The notes: a model not told the origin generated them from the sequence alone. A stretch of 64,000 nucleotides of DNA from Hexactinellida sp. DTS-2022 (GCA_028753945.1 JAPNXP010000009.1:3844001-3908000); one strand, 5' to 3'. Counted from the first letter of the stretch, positions 47,542-59,365 are shown. Numbers and translations are program-made.

Positions 47542-50500
47542 CTAACATTGTTGATTTGAAATAATTAGCTTATTAACAATACTGTCTATTGTTGTTGACT
47601 CCAAGATATGAACACTCTCACTCTTGCAGCATTTCGCTCTTCTGGTGTGGCCATGTTCTCCACATACTTCACGCACAAGCTTTGAACGATATTCAACGAG
47701 TACAGGGTCACTTTCAGATGCCAACCTAACGAATATATCGACAATATTGTCCTCGAAACTAGTTTCTCTTGCCAGATTCTCCCTATATCTTGGTATCAAT
47801 TTGTTGCAAGCTTCTGAACCTACCTCTGAAAGACATTTCAAACCATACCCAGACTTTATGTCTCTCAAGAGTTCTTCAGAATGCGCTAATACTTATGCAA
47901 CGTAGGTGTGATGCTTGCCCAACAAAAGAGTCTAAAATCAACAGATATGTATTAGTACAAAGAATTCCAAGTTGGTTAGTAAGGATTTTCCTGTCAGAGT
48001 TTATGATTCAGAGAATTACAGATAGTTGTGCGTGCACGAGAGAAAGTGTTCCTCTAAATTCAGCTCCAACAACTGACAACACACAGTCCTTAAATCCAGA
48101 CTCATCAGAAAAAGCCCTCCTAGCGACACTCCCAGTCGATCTAGTTACACCATGCGGATCTGGCTGATCCATCTGCAAACCTGTTTTTTCTTGGATTAAT
48201 GTCCGTACGAATATCATTGATTATTTGATACTTGCAGAAGAAGGTGACCATTTTAATTTACCAACATTTTAAATGGTAAACCTAGAGCATAAACCACCTG
48301 AAAATGCAGGTGTAAGAGTGTAGAGGAGATGCGAGGGTGATACTTAGGATGGATAATGCCAAATTTTGATGATGCAGCATTTTTGTTAATAAGGGCTCAT
48401 GTGTGAGATTGTATATTTCTTGTAAGGGAAGATTAAAAAAAGATTCAGTGCTACATTCAAGTTCTCCAAACAATTCAATTGCGTCAGATATATGTCTATT
48501 AATTGGGAATCCTTGAATGATTAACTCTCGATCCTTAAGTTCTTCGTGAGTAGCTGTACACAACTGGCAGTTTGCCCCCCCCCCCCCTGCACCAGATAAA
48601 ATCGCAGCCATTTTGCCATCAAACATTGAACGAATGATGTCAATATGTACATGCTCCTGATTGGGGAGATCGAATCCTTCATTTTTCATCAACTCTGTAT
48701 CCGGATTGATTAAATCTACCATGAATTGACGAATATTAGCCTCATTTTCTTTGGCAGCACAAAGAAAAATTTGTCTTTGATAATAAGGTGAATTGGGACT
48801 ATGATTTTTCCACTATTCTCTTCCGGAACAAGAAGAGCTCACAGTGGGCATTTTGGTGGAAATAGGATACTTTTTTCTTAAGTTCAGATCACTTAGTAAT
48901 TTCCTCCATTGAATTCAGCGTATCTTCAATCATAGGAATGCAAATTTTCAAGCATATTTACTTAGCACTTTTGTTGTTATGGTGATGATTGCTAGCGACA
49001 TTTTGAACAATAGGAATTTAATTTTGTGGTTTATCAAATTGACTATGTTTCATTTCAATATAATATGTACAAGTCTTAGTAATTGAGTAATTGATTTCAA
49101 GTAGATTTTATATCTATATATAACTACATCGATTTAATTGATTTGACCTTCTTTCAACATACTTTGTTTCTTGACCTCGACCTTTCTTATCATACAATTT
49201 CGGACAACAAATAATCATTTAGTCCGCCATCTAAAAGGTGATGGGATTTATAGTGTCGCTTCGTGTCGTGAAGTCTGTACTGTTTTAAAGTGTAGGTTAT
49301 AGACTGATATTCAAAATACAAAAGTATTTTACCCCGCGCGGAGGCGCGCTGAACACTTTATTTTATAAATGGATAAACCACTTCAGTAAATATATAGCAT
49401 CACTTTCAATCGAGAAGCTCTTGAATTTCTCAAAATGCAACCTTTGTGAGAGAAGCTTCCAATCCAGTGACTTTATGGATTACGATCATTTGGAATCTGA
49501 CTAATATCAAACAATTCGGTGTCAATTTGGTGAATTAAAGTTTAGCAGGGAGATGAACTGTCGGCGAATTAGTGGTAACATACTTTTTTGCATACTCAGA
49601 TGTCAATAATATTGCCAAAACTGTGTTCGACTTGTCTAAAACCTAGGTGATGCAATATTCTTATAAAAAAGTATCTAAATGCGCGAAAAGGGGCGACGTG
49701 GGTCACTTAATAACTTTGAACCATATATATTAGGATTTTTGAAATAATTACACCTCATTCAAGAAATATAATCAATAATCATGGGTGAACAATAAAATCT
49801 TTGTTAACAAACCGAAATATAATTTAGGACAGAATTAACATGGATTGTTTAGAACTACGTTTAGGAGACTACTACGTACATCATTTTTGATGATGCCATT
49901 CAGTTTGCAGCTACCGATAACCTATATGTCAATAATACTTCATTAGAGTCTATCTAGCATAGTTTTCCTATTTCCACTTACACCCCTGAAAATGCCCACT
50001 GTGAAGAGATCGCTAATGGTTTGAAGCAGTAAAGTATGAAATTTTTTGTTTCTGTATTTGTGCTTAGTTGATTATAAATAACATGACTCCCAGAACCATC
50101 TAAGCCATCTGCAATTCGAAACCTCAGTGGAAAATCTTCAGTGGAAGGAGGTGCAATGGTGTTCAGTATCCTCAATAAGGTATGACGAACATACTGATCG
50201 TAAGGTACTTTTACACCGATTGGAGCTTTAGGACTTGGGTAGGGTTAAATGGTTGAGCGTAGTACTATGCAATTTCTATGCTCAGCTAATTTATGGTATG
50301 CTGGGAGTCTGAAATCGCTAGATAACAAATGTTGACAAAACCGTGTGTACTTCCTCTTTCCTATTTCGAGTAAATCTAGAAGGAATAAAGACTTGTTAAG
50401 ATCAAGCTCCTTCCTCGGAACATTCCCGAATTGACCGTGGAATTTGTCATAGACATTGGATTTTGAAACTTTCCGAGTTTCGCTAGAATCTTACTCATTT

Positions 50501-50964
50501 ATCAGGAGCTGTAATGCAAGGGAAGCTATGTTTATCTCTGATGTATTTTCTATTTCCGAAAGTAATTTAATAGAATCTAAGACGCTTGACAAGCGTGATC
50601 GCATCTTCTTCAAGGAAATGTCACTTAAATTCTTCTGTATAGAGGAACTATCAATTTCAAGATCATCCAGGAGGGAAATTTGGGTCTTCTTCTGTTTAGG
50701 TTGCAAGGAGAGTTCTGAGTTCCACCACTCTCCCTCACAACCATCCAGACTTTTCTTTGCTCTTTTGACAGTGTCACGAATTCTGCGGAGCCTTGCATGC
50801 AAAGAATCTCTTCTTTCTATGTCTAGATCAAGACAATCCTCGAAGTGAGAGAGTGTTTGATGGATGTTATGATCATTGTTCTTCAGCAGTCTTGCTAAAT
50901 CAAGCCGGGATATGGGAAGTGTTGGACATTCAGCCATTGATTGATTATGAAAAAGAAACTTCAA
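47542..50964 (-). pseudogene. RAG1/Transib-like transposase
   Basis: N-terminal piece 50964-50491, then a nearly continuous frame through RKELDLNKSLFLLDLLEIGK to 50175-49978, with PLRFRIADGLDGSGSHVIYN; the first catalytic Asp is in ADGLD near 50100-50109. After a 1.16-kb insertion the protein resumes near 48825 (RQIFLCAAKENEANIRQFM), then frame 48722-48282 with a CxxC finger (ANCQLCTATHEEL, residues 52 and 55) and FPINRH. Frame 48217-48008 has TGSVARRAFSD, matching the NGNFARK block of RAG1. Frame 47868-47542 has SEVGSEACNKLIPRYRENLA; its second Glu (codon 47814) aligns with RAG1 Glu962. The second catalytic Asp is not evident; AKENE stands at that place. Frameshifts and stops make it inactive. 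No RING finger is seen. Confidence 0.8.
48840..50003. mobile_element. CACAGTGGGC-ended non-autonomous element inside the RAG1-like gene
   Basis: The left end CACAGTGGGCATTTTGGTGG and the right-end complement CACAGTGGGCATTTTCAGGG match over the first 15 bases. The flanks AAGAGCT (48833-48839) and AAGAGAT (50004-50010) differ at one base, suggesting a 7-bp duplication. It shares ~0.9 kb with 16722-17625. No transposase inside. Such a duplication would fit a P-type element better than Transib, despite the shared CACAGTG start. Confidence 0.7.
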
Positions 50965-51810
50965 TATCCAAATGTAAAATGTACTAAATTGATATATTCA
51001 ATATGTATATCTAACAATGTTATATGGTTTTCAAATAGAAACACACTAAAGTGGTTGATATGCAATGAATTCACTGAATATTAAATTACATAACAACAAG
51101 ACGAGTTAATGGAATTCCATAGATACTAAAACAGAGAATGGAATGTGGATATATTTTTGATGTTGCGCAATGTTTCGGGGGCTAATATTTTCTAAGACAA
51201 TAATAGAGACATTGATTATGACTATGTATTAATATGGTATTGACTTTCTCTGACTTTTTGTTTATCGCTCACTTTGAAATTTTTGTGTGAAATAATTTAC
51301 CTTTTTTGTACTTTGGAACTTCAAATAAAAATTCTATTAAAAATAATTCATTCACTCACAAGTGGTCTTCAAATTCAAATTCAGCATACTTTAATTGTAT
51401 AAGGAAGACTAAATTTAGCTATATAAATCGCTTTGAATAGTATTTATAGACATCAAAATATCAGCTATTTTGAACTCTTCTAAACCGCAAAATGAGATAT
51501 TTGATTTGCTTGACTTTGATAATATTTATCTACAGCCTATAGGCGTTCGATTGACTTACAATTTTCACTGAGCATTACTGAAATATTCAAGATTGATTTG
51601 AAATCATTTACTAATGTAAATAGGAACTCATAAAATTCCTATATTTTTAGGCTTAAGCCACTGTGGGGGGAGGCATTAGCCCCCCCCCCAAATTTGAGGC
51701 TGCCCCGTGTGAGCATAAAATCCTCATAGAGGCCCCTGAAACCCCTCGGTCCCCCTTGCCGAAATCATATTTTCGCCTCTGTACTATATATCTATCTATC
51801 TATATATATA

Positions 51811-52167
51811 CTATATAATCCCCTGCAGGTATGATCGGCTTGTGACCCCTGCAGGTATGATCGGCTTGTGAATTATTTTCTGTGTGGACTTTCTCCCTTT
51901 GCTTGCCTGACAGATAGGGCAAAGGCGGAGAAAGAGGACTGTAACCTCACGAGGGATGTGGTACATATGCTCTATGAAGTAGGCTTGCATCCTATCGCGT
52001 CCCCCATGAGACAGCTCCGTATGTGCGAGCACAAGTGTGTCCCATAGGTCTTCCTTGGGTACTACGCGTAAACGGGGTCGTGGAATACCTCGGACATCTT
52101 GTTCCCTGTAGTATAGTACCTTTACATGATCTATCTGCATTACGCAATAACGTAGCCTACTCCTCAA
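51811..52167 (-). pseudogene. Ginger2/KRBA2-like integrase, zinc-finger region
   Basis: Intact 118-codon frame. Residues 35-60 have VPKEDLWDTLVLAHTELSHG then GRDRMQAYF, and residues 80-92 have CPICQASKGRK. Together these give the H..H...C..C zinc-binding module ahead of a gypsy-type integrase core. HKPIIPAGVTSRSYL then matches the segment before the first catalytic Asp in KRBA2-like proteins. The frame ends just where a 25-bp unit (CCCCTGCAGGTATGATCGGC...) is tandemly repeated (51826-51870), and the DDE core is absent. A fragment. Confidence 0.65.
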
Positions 52168-52715
52168 CCAATTGGGATCCTGTTAACATTCTTAATTACC
52201 TCAAAACCTCGACCATCGCCTCTCCTTGCCTCAAACCAATAACTGCACAGGTTTTTTTAAAAACCAAATTTACAAAACAATCATCAACCCAGCCAACTAT
52301 TAACACAACTAACAACTCAGCCAACTATTAACACAATTAACAAGCCAGCCAACTATTAACACAATTAACAAGCCAGCAAACTATTAATACAACTAACAAT
52401 AACCAGCTTATCAGTAAAGATTGTGTCCGTTTAATTATATTCTGTTTATGTAGTGAATGTATTGATAATGATATGTATTGAAGATTAAACTGGTGTCTTG
52501 AGTAAAATGGTTTGAATTCGCGAGTAGATTAGGATAAATATTTATTACGTGCCTATAATCTCGTTCGCGTTTGCTAGGGAATACTTCACTATTCCACTTA
52601 ATTCATTATCAATTTATCATGCATAATTTACAGTTTACAATGCAATATAATTAACTTACAAAAGGACTCGTATTCATTTTGTAAAGTCTTCAATATTATT
52701 CTATATACATAACTA
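52168..52715. other. Non-coding spacer with a 27-bp minisatellite
   Basis: At about 52290-52400 the unit CAGCCAACTATTAACACAAT is followed by TAACAAG and repeated about four times. The rest is AT-rich with no coding signal. Confidence 0.6.
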
Positions 52716-53675
52716 TGTTGCAGTGTATTAGAAACTTCTGTGTGTTCACGAACACACATGTGTATTCGCGAACACACAATATTTGCTGTGTGTTCGTGAA
52801 CGCACAAGTTTCAAACTTTGTTTGTTCGCAAATACACAATGTTATTGTGTGTGTATGAGTTTTTATTGATTATGGGCGCACAAAAATAATCATATTCAAT
52901 AGTTTATGCAATGCACTGCATATTGCATAAGCTTGGACTAGGAGCGGGGATTGGTAGGGCCCTTGTGACTCGGACTTAGGTTTGATTGGCCCACTTTTAT
53001 TTGAAATAACGGAAGATAACTATTGTTAGGGCCATTGGCTCATGACACTGCCAACCATCCCGGACTAAACGCTTATGTATACGTATGTATATAGGTTTAG
53101 TGCTTATTTAATTTCCATCCCGTTATACGTATACGTATAAATTTGAATAATATTCAGTTCCTAATCTAAGGCTACGTACGTTCAAACTATTTATTCTTGA
53201 TTTAAAAAGGGGTTCTTAGATGATTTCTAGGTTAACATTTTATATTTCCAATTTGTCAAGCCATTTTGCTTTTAGATTTACATAATTTAAAACCCCCTTC
53301 TCTTGCTACAAATCCAGTTTGGAACTGTGATACTGACTAGTGCAGAAATCCCATTGGGTACAGGGAAAAACCTTTGAAAAGGTTTTTCCCTTGTATCGTT
53401 ATATTTGGCTAACCAAACCTAAGTCCGAGTCACAAGGGCCCTACCAATCCCCGCTCCTAGTCCAAGCTTATGCAATATGCAATGCATAAACTATGAATAT
53501 AATTATTTTTGTGCGCCCATAATCAATAAAAACTCATACACACACAATAACATTGTGTATTCGCGAACACACAAAGTTTGAAACTGTGTGTTCGTGAACG
53601 CACAGCAAATATTGTGTGTTCGCGAATACACATGTGTGTTCGTGAACACACAGAAGTTTCTAATACACTGCAACA
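52716..53675. mobile_element. Ginger-like MITE, 960 bp, TSD ACTA
   Basis: The ends TGTTGCAGTGTATTAGAAAC and the complementary ...CTAATACACTGCAACA belong to inverted repeats of ~270 bp. The 4-bp duplication is ACTA (52712-52715 and 53676-53679). TG...CA ends plus a 4-bp duplication match Ginger elements. The arms hold several copies of the palindromic motif TGTGTGTTCGYGAACACACA, probably transposase-binding sites. Non-coding centre. Confidence 0.8.
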
Positions 53676-53679
53676 ACTA

Positions 53680-54257
53680 TATGATAATTGTTTGCTTACT
53701 TACTTATAATTTAAAATCTCAATCTTATTCTTAGTCATCAATTCCCCAACTTTAACAACAAACAGCCCTTATTTGAAAGTAGATAATTCTAAATTCGTAT
53801 TTACCATATGAAATAACTTAAAATAACAGTCTAATATCTATGTAAATCCTAATATTTTACAAATTTGTTTGCCTATATTATAAATAACAACAATAAATTT
53901 TTGTATTAGAAATTTGTGAGTGTCAAATTCGTATTCAGCATACTCGTTTTATCTAGTATACACATTTAGAAGTGAAGAAATAACTGGATTCGACCTGGGA
54001 AATAATTAATTTTTAACAACCCATAATATTTATTTAAACATTTTCTATAAGTATGACTCAATCTCGCCTAGACGAAAATGAGACTCAATTTGGACTAGTC
54101 CAAAATGAGACTCAATTTGGACTGAAACTCAATTTCGCCTACAACATATACATCAAGTTCAATAATCAGTAATTATTAGAGATTATATTTTGTGAAATAA
54201 TAACTTGTAATTTGATCAACTAGTCGTTTATAATTGCAATGATAGTCAACATACGTT
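53680..54257. other. Non-coding region with repeats
   Basis: About 53865-53965 is a copy of the dispersed repeat also seen near 11.6 and 27.7 kb (TTTGTTTGCCTATATTATAA, CAACAATAAA, TATTCAGCATACTCG). About 54055-54150 has three copies of AATGAGACTCAATTTGGACT or variants. No gene seen. Confidence 0.5.
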
Positions 54258-55319
54258 TTAATGATTTTATTATGAGCCTCAACAAGTCCGTTGCTCTGTG
54301 GATGGTAGGCAGTGGTTATCCTAAAGTCAACATCTAGTCTCTTGTGGAATTCTCTTGTGGAATTCTAATAATTATGTTGACTAGATATTGCAAGGGACAG
54401 TTTAGATCAGGAGTTCTTAACCTGGGGGAAATTTTGGGAATATAAGGGGGAAATCAATTTAGACAAAATTAATAATAATAATAAACTTAATAAAATAAAA
54501 TATTATAAACCATATATTTTATGAGATATCTTATATGTAGACCGTCTAGAAATAGACCAGGTTTTATTCCCTATGCATTAGTATTACCCATAAAAAGCAG
54601 GGCAAGTGGTCTACAGAATTTATAGACGGTCTACAAATTTTTGGCCTATTTGTATGGGCTTTTATAGACCGTCTATTTCTAGACGGTCTACATATAAGGA
54701 TGCTCATATTTTATCTACATAGGGAATTTCAAAATTATTGATCACCAATCATATTGATGTTATGCTCTATGGTTTGCTAAATATGTAACCAGCAGACATC
54801 CAAAAGGTTGTTTGATCATGGCTACTTTTTTCCTTATACAAATGAAGGGGGAATAGGGTAGAGTGAACAGGCCAAATGGGGAAATTACATAAAAAAGGTT
54901 AAGAACCCCTGGTTTAGATAGTAATGATAAACTTACATATTCTGAAACATTCCCGGGATTCTTTTCCAGTAGTATTTGTTACGAATACAGTCAATTGTTG
55001 TGTTGATTCCGGGATGAGTGACATCGTGATAGAAACAGATAATGTTATTAAAATCGGAGTCAATAGGAATCTCAACATATCTTATTCCTCCGTTTTTCAT
55101 CTTGATAGTCTAATATTCAATAAGATTGATGAATAATTTGTTTCTAAAAAACGAGTGACACTACTCAGAAAATTACCTTAATCAGCTTGTTATTTTGTAC
55201 AGATACACTCTTACACTTCCTGACAAAACTCTTCTTTTGATACCGATCAGATTGAATTTCATCAGGAATTAGTTTACTTGAGAGGTAGTCACGGATCTGT
55301 TCGTACTCAGTAGCATCCA
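54258..55319 (-). pseudogene. Third Ginger1 transposase remnant (GINGER-C)
   Basis: Exon 1 runs from ATG 55319 to a GTAATT donor near 55178 (MDATEYEQIRDYLSSKLIPD), clearly like the first exons of GINGER-A and -B. The next exon (about 55130-54920) has GGIRYVEIPIDSDF and HDVTHPGINTTIDCIRNKYY, the zinc-finger half. After an intron invaded by a MITE, one exon near 54365-54258 reads REFHKRLDVDFRITTAYHPQ then SNGLVEAHNKIIK, with the catalytic Glu. The exon with the two Asp residues and everything after the Glu exon are missing. Internally deleted and dead. Confidence 0.75.
54419..54911. mobile_element. hAT-type MITE, 493 bp, with a smaller palindromic MITE inside
   Basis: The ends CAGGAGTTCTTAACCTGGGG and ...AGGTTAAGAACCCCTG pair, and the 8-bp duplication GTTTAGAT is perfect (54411-54418 and 54912-54919). 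Inside, about 54534-54697 has arms TGTAGACCGTCTAGAAATAG / CTATTTCTAGACGGTCTACA bounded by TA, probably a mariner-type MITE nested in it. Confidence 0.9.
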
Positions 55320-55777
55320 TAATCTCGAAAACGTCAAATGTTGAAAGTAAGTATACGTAGATAGTTGAGAAAATCTAGAAAGAAAGAAATGTTAGTGGCG
55401 AAATGTAGTATTGATAGAATTGTATTTATACTGAAGTTTAGTGGAGTGGACTAAGGATGAAATGTTATAATCCAAAAATAGAATTCCGACTGCGAGTCAA
55501 AATCCACGCGGGTCAAAATCCCACGCAAAAGGATTCATAGCGTTCACAGATGGAAAGTTCAAGATGCACAAACATATATACAAAAACTAACATTATAGAT
55601 GTACCTAAAACAAGTACATTTACAAATAGTATTTATTAAATAAGAATGTCTTGATATGGTTTTGTATGCTTCAACCGACACTGACTTGGGATATTTCAGA
55701 GAGAGAAATATACTATTCTCTAACACCCAATAATGAAAATAAGCTTTATACCCCTTGCTGAGATGCGGAGTAGCAAC
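55320..55777. other. Spacer upstream of GINGER-C
   Basis: A short direct repeat (GAGTCAAAATCCACGCGGGT then CAAAATCCCACGC, about 55494-55527) could be the sub-terminal repeat of GINGER-C. No element end or gene could be defined. Confidence 0.4.
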
Positions 55778-58534
55778 AAGGGATGGGACAGAGCTCCGCA
55801 TCCGTATCAGCGGCGCTCCGCATGATTTATCAACTCCGCCTTTACATCCGAATCCGCGGAGTTTAAAAATCTCGCATCCGCCTAACATCTGCATCCGCGG
55901 TGTTTTTGAATTTCACATCCATCCCCTCCCAAATTACATTATGTTCTCTCTAATAGTACACTTCACCACTTATCTAATGATAATCCACTTCCTTAATTGT
56001 CTAACACAATTTTGTTATTCATTACTACAGTCAACTCCGCTTAATAGAGCCACCGGTTAATCGGTTTCTCCGCTTAATCGGGTCAAAATTTCACAGGATT
56101 TATAGGACAGAATTACAGTATGGCTTACAATATTTTCGGTTAATCGGTTTCTCCGCTTAATCGGGTTAAACAACCTGGTCCCGAGGTGGCTCTATTAACT
56201 ACGTGTACTTTTTTTCCAATTGCTACAAAATCACAAAAAATATATTTTGATAATTGACGCTTCATTAAGCTCCCAAGGATATGCAAAGGTCAAATGTACA
56301 ATATCTCGACTATTTTGACCTCTATATGTACGATATTTGGGGTGCGGAGTATAGTTTTTCAATGGTTCAGCACTTTCAGATGGATTGTTTGCTGTAATTG
56401 ACATGATTTGGTGATTTTCCTCGAATATACCTGGCCCATTTGTCATAGTCTGTGGTAAAAACCAAATTGATCTAAAAATTATTTAGAAAGTGAAAATTCG
56501 AAAAGTTAGGGCACATAATCTATCCTTGGGGTGCTATTTCTAACATACCCCCCTCTGAATACAATTCTCAGACTCCCGTGTTCCCAGAATTAAAACTTAC
56601 TAGTGAAAAAGCCTCGCAATACACGATTTCCAATGCGTCCCTAATGCATTTTGTGACCCTCAGACGCCCAGTTTATAAAATGACCATATATGGGCATGGA
56701 TATGTACCACATTTTGATGATGCAGCAATTTTGTTCTCATAAACTAGAGACAGTAGAGCTTAGTTCTAATCACTTATTTACATCTATATATCGTACATAT
56801 ATCATTGGGATAACAAATGGGACTATTATACAAATAGCTACCATGCTAAGAAGTCCATGCCCATATATGGAGGTGTCATGTGACCATCACTGACCATCGA
56901 TCATGAAAATCAGAATTGAGCAAAAGCTTAGCTCTAACTTTCTAACACTATCAGTAATCGTTTTCGGGGAATATGAACTACATGTAATACTAAATTTTCG
57001 GTTAATCGGGACAAACTCCGCTTAATAGGGACAAACTAAACAATTTTGGTTCAAAATTCGTGCTCGCTCAATAGAAAATTCATATTAATCAGAACAAATT
57101 CTAATAATCGAAATTTTTCACAAATTATGACTTTGTGGTTCAGGGATATATCAAACGGTCCAGAGAATATTACGGCTCATTCTATGGGTTTGAGAAGAAT
57201 CAAGGGTCCGCAGGCATTCAGGAATTGTTGTAACAGGTTTAAAACCAAAATTTGTGTAAATCACAAGTAAATCACTACTTTACCAAAGTTTTTCGGTTAA
57301 TTGGGATCTCCACTTAATTTGGACAAGAGGCCTGGAACAAACGTGTCCCGATTAAGCGGAGTAGACTGTAGCTTCTAATGAAAGGATTCTGTTCTTGGGG
57401 CGTTGTCCCAATTAAGCGGCTGTCCTGATTAACCGGTGTCCCAATTAAGCGGAGTACACTGACTTCAATTATCTTCAAACCATTATCTGTCAGAAGTATT
57501 GAATGTTTGTGCCACTATTGTGTCCTTCTACACCCTCTTCTCCACATAAATATTTTCTAATACCGGCTGTGGAAAAAGCTAGAGAACTCCGTAAGTATTT
57601 GTGATACCAACTTGAAATTTCTGGGAGATGTAGTTTATATATATACGTATATGTAAAAACGTTCAGAGCGTTTCCATACTTTTTCCAATTTCGCAAAGTT
57701 GTATGGCCACATTTCTCAAAATAAGGAAATTCCATTGAAAAATTGACCCAAATTTTTGAATTCCTAATAAATAATATAAATTTCGATAATATTGGTGATT
57801 TTCTCGTCCACGCAATTTGAATGCATATAGATTTGACGAGTACTGAAGTTAAACAAAGTGTTTCGTGTTATCGTGATTTTCTACTAGAGATATCTATAGC
57901 TTATATTACATAGCAACGCTATATATGTTTTCATTGAATATAGGCAATTGTAAGAATGAAATCAAGCATGTTAGTTATTTTGCATATACTATACAGTAAG
58001 GTAAAGGAACTGATATACTAATTGAATTGACATCGTCAAGGTATTGACGTCACAGTCATGAGAAGTCGTAGGTAGCGTTAAGCGGAGTTGACTGTAGTTT
58101 AATTGCATAGTTTTTGTATGTAATATTGTTCTTCTCTAATAATCCATTCTCTAAGTCCATTTCTCTTATAGTCTACTTCAGTTAATCTCTAAATGGGGAT
58201 CTTTTGTCTACAAGTGGACTCTTAGAAAGGCCAGATATGGTTACTACTTACACAGTTCATTACTCCCTAAAAGTCTGATGTGCATTCATTTGCATGTATT
58301 TGTGGGGGAATTAAACTTTGTTCGCCTAATCCCTGTTTCATATTACGAGAGTCCACTGTATAGTAATAGTACTAAATAAAATATTGTAAAAATGAGAGCC
58401 AATAGGTTTGAGCTCCGAATCCGCATCCGTGGATGTAAAGATGAAAACTCCGAATCCGCGGAGTTTAAATTTTGGCATCCGCATGCACATCCGTATTCGC
58501 GGATGTGAAAAAATTCGCATCCGTCCCATCCCTA
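55778..58534. mobile_element. hAT-type element (ATCCGCGGA-rich arms) split by a Tigger-like element
   Basis: The left end AAGGGATGGGACAGAGCTCC and the right-end complement TAGGGATGGGACGGATGCGA are inverted repeats. The flanks are GTAGCAAC (55770-55777) and TTAGCAAC (58535-58542), 7 of 8 identical. Both arms are rich in GCATCCGCGGA-type units. Apart from the nested element it is ~0.7 kb and non-coding. Confidence 0.8.
56028..58094. mobile_element. pogo/Tigger-like element, 2.07 kb
   Basis: The ends CAGTCAACTCCGCTTAATAG and ...TTAAGCGGAGTTGACTG lie between TA dinucleotides (56026-56027, 58095-58096). Internal copies of the motif (CGGTTAATCGG, CCGCTTAATCGGG, CCCGATTAAGCGGAGTAGACTG at about 57345-57370) suggest sub-terminal repeats or several elements merged together. 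No transposase frame survives. The frames at 56231-56446 and 57046-57270 have no recognisable domain. Confidence 0.75.
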
Positions 58535-59365
58535 TTAGCAACCATACTAATATAGAAATTGCACATTTTTACACAAATGGAGCTATGATGTGAAGTTTGT
58601 ATTTAACCAATAAATCTGCCGAAGTCATATCGAAGAGGATTTTAGTTGGGTAATGCTCAGTGATGTGCTCCGTTACTAAATCTTCCGTTACTCAGTTACT
58701 GCGTTACCGTTACTTTATACACAGTGGCACACCCCCTGGAATAGGAAATATTTTACCATCTTATAAAATATCCAAACGTGTCTATCTGATAGAGCATTGT
58801 CTAATATCTAAGGTTGCAGTTAAATTTTCTCGAAACAATACAGCTTCTTGGATAATAGGACTTCAAACTCGTCTTAACGACAACTAAGTTCAATTGGAAT
58901 TTATTGATTGAAAAACTACAATTATTATTTGATAAGTTATAGTTCGAAATGAAAGACAGCATGTTATTGAAGGAAGCCAAGGCTGTATAATTAGTAACAT
59001 TTGCAGGAATGTAGCAGATATAAAAAGAATAGCTCAGTATCTAACCTATATTTTCATTGTAACAATGTATCGCTAATTTTGGAAAAATGATTTTCTGCAT
59101 TATCACAATTTCGAACCATAAGAACTCATCTGTCGCGCTCTGTCAACTTTACACACAAGTTTGATTTTATAGCATTTTAATATCTCCATTTGATACGACT
59201 ATTACCTTGTGGTCTGAAGTGGTCTGAAAATTTTACTATCATTTCAATTTCATTACCAGACATAAATTGCCCAAATTTCGCTTGTGAAAATATAATATAA
59301 AATTTTTGTTTCTCTAATCATAATAAATAGGAAAAATTATGGATTTTAAAGTATTTTAATTTATA

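Larger units (their letters stand above)
46902..51665 (-). mobile_element. Transib/RAG1-like transposon with CACAGTG ends
   Basis: Left end CACAGTGGCTTAAGCCTAAA and right end ...TTTTAGGCTTAAGCCACTGTG. The inverted repeats extend ~550 bp (46902 to about 47450 against about 51115-51665). The outermost seven bases on both sides are CACAGTG, the heptamer of recombination signal sequences. The flanking five bases are CGGGG (46897-46901) and GGGGG (51666-51670), a near-match for a 5-bp GC-rich duplication as known for Transib and RAG transposition. It is 4764 bp long, of which 1164 bp are a later insertion. It codes for one transposase on the minus strand and has no room for a RAG2-like gene. Confidence 0.85.
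46870..51781. mobile_element. hAT-type MITE split by a RAG1-like transposon
   Basis: The left end CAGAGTCGGAGTCAGG and right end CATATTTTCGCCTCTG match a CAGAGGCG-type terminal repeat. The 8-bp duplication TACTATAT is perfect (46862-46869 and 51782-51789). Without the nested element the MITE would be ~148 bp, with a G-run/C-run core similar to 2721-2840. The nested transposon sits in its G-run. Confidence 0.85.

Noticed and set aside
50456-50848. Plus-strand 130-codon frame
   Set aside because: Antisense to the N-terminal part of the RAG1-like transposase.
46902-51665. RAG2-like gene next to the RAG1-like transposase
   Set aside because: The space is filled by the transposase, its long inverted repeats and a later insertion; no kelch-type repeats seen in any frame.
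55559-55894. Minus-strand 111-codon frame
   Set aside because: It runs across the terminal arm of a hAT MITE and non-coding flank; no domain.
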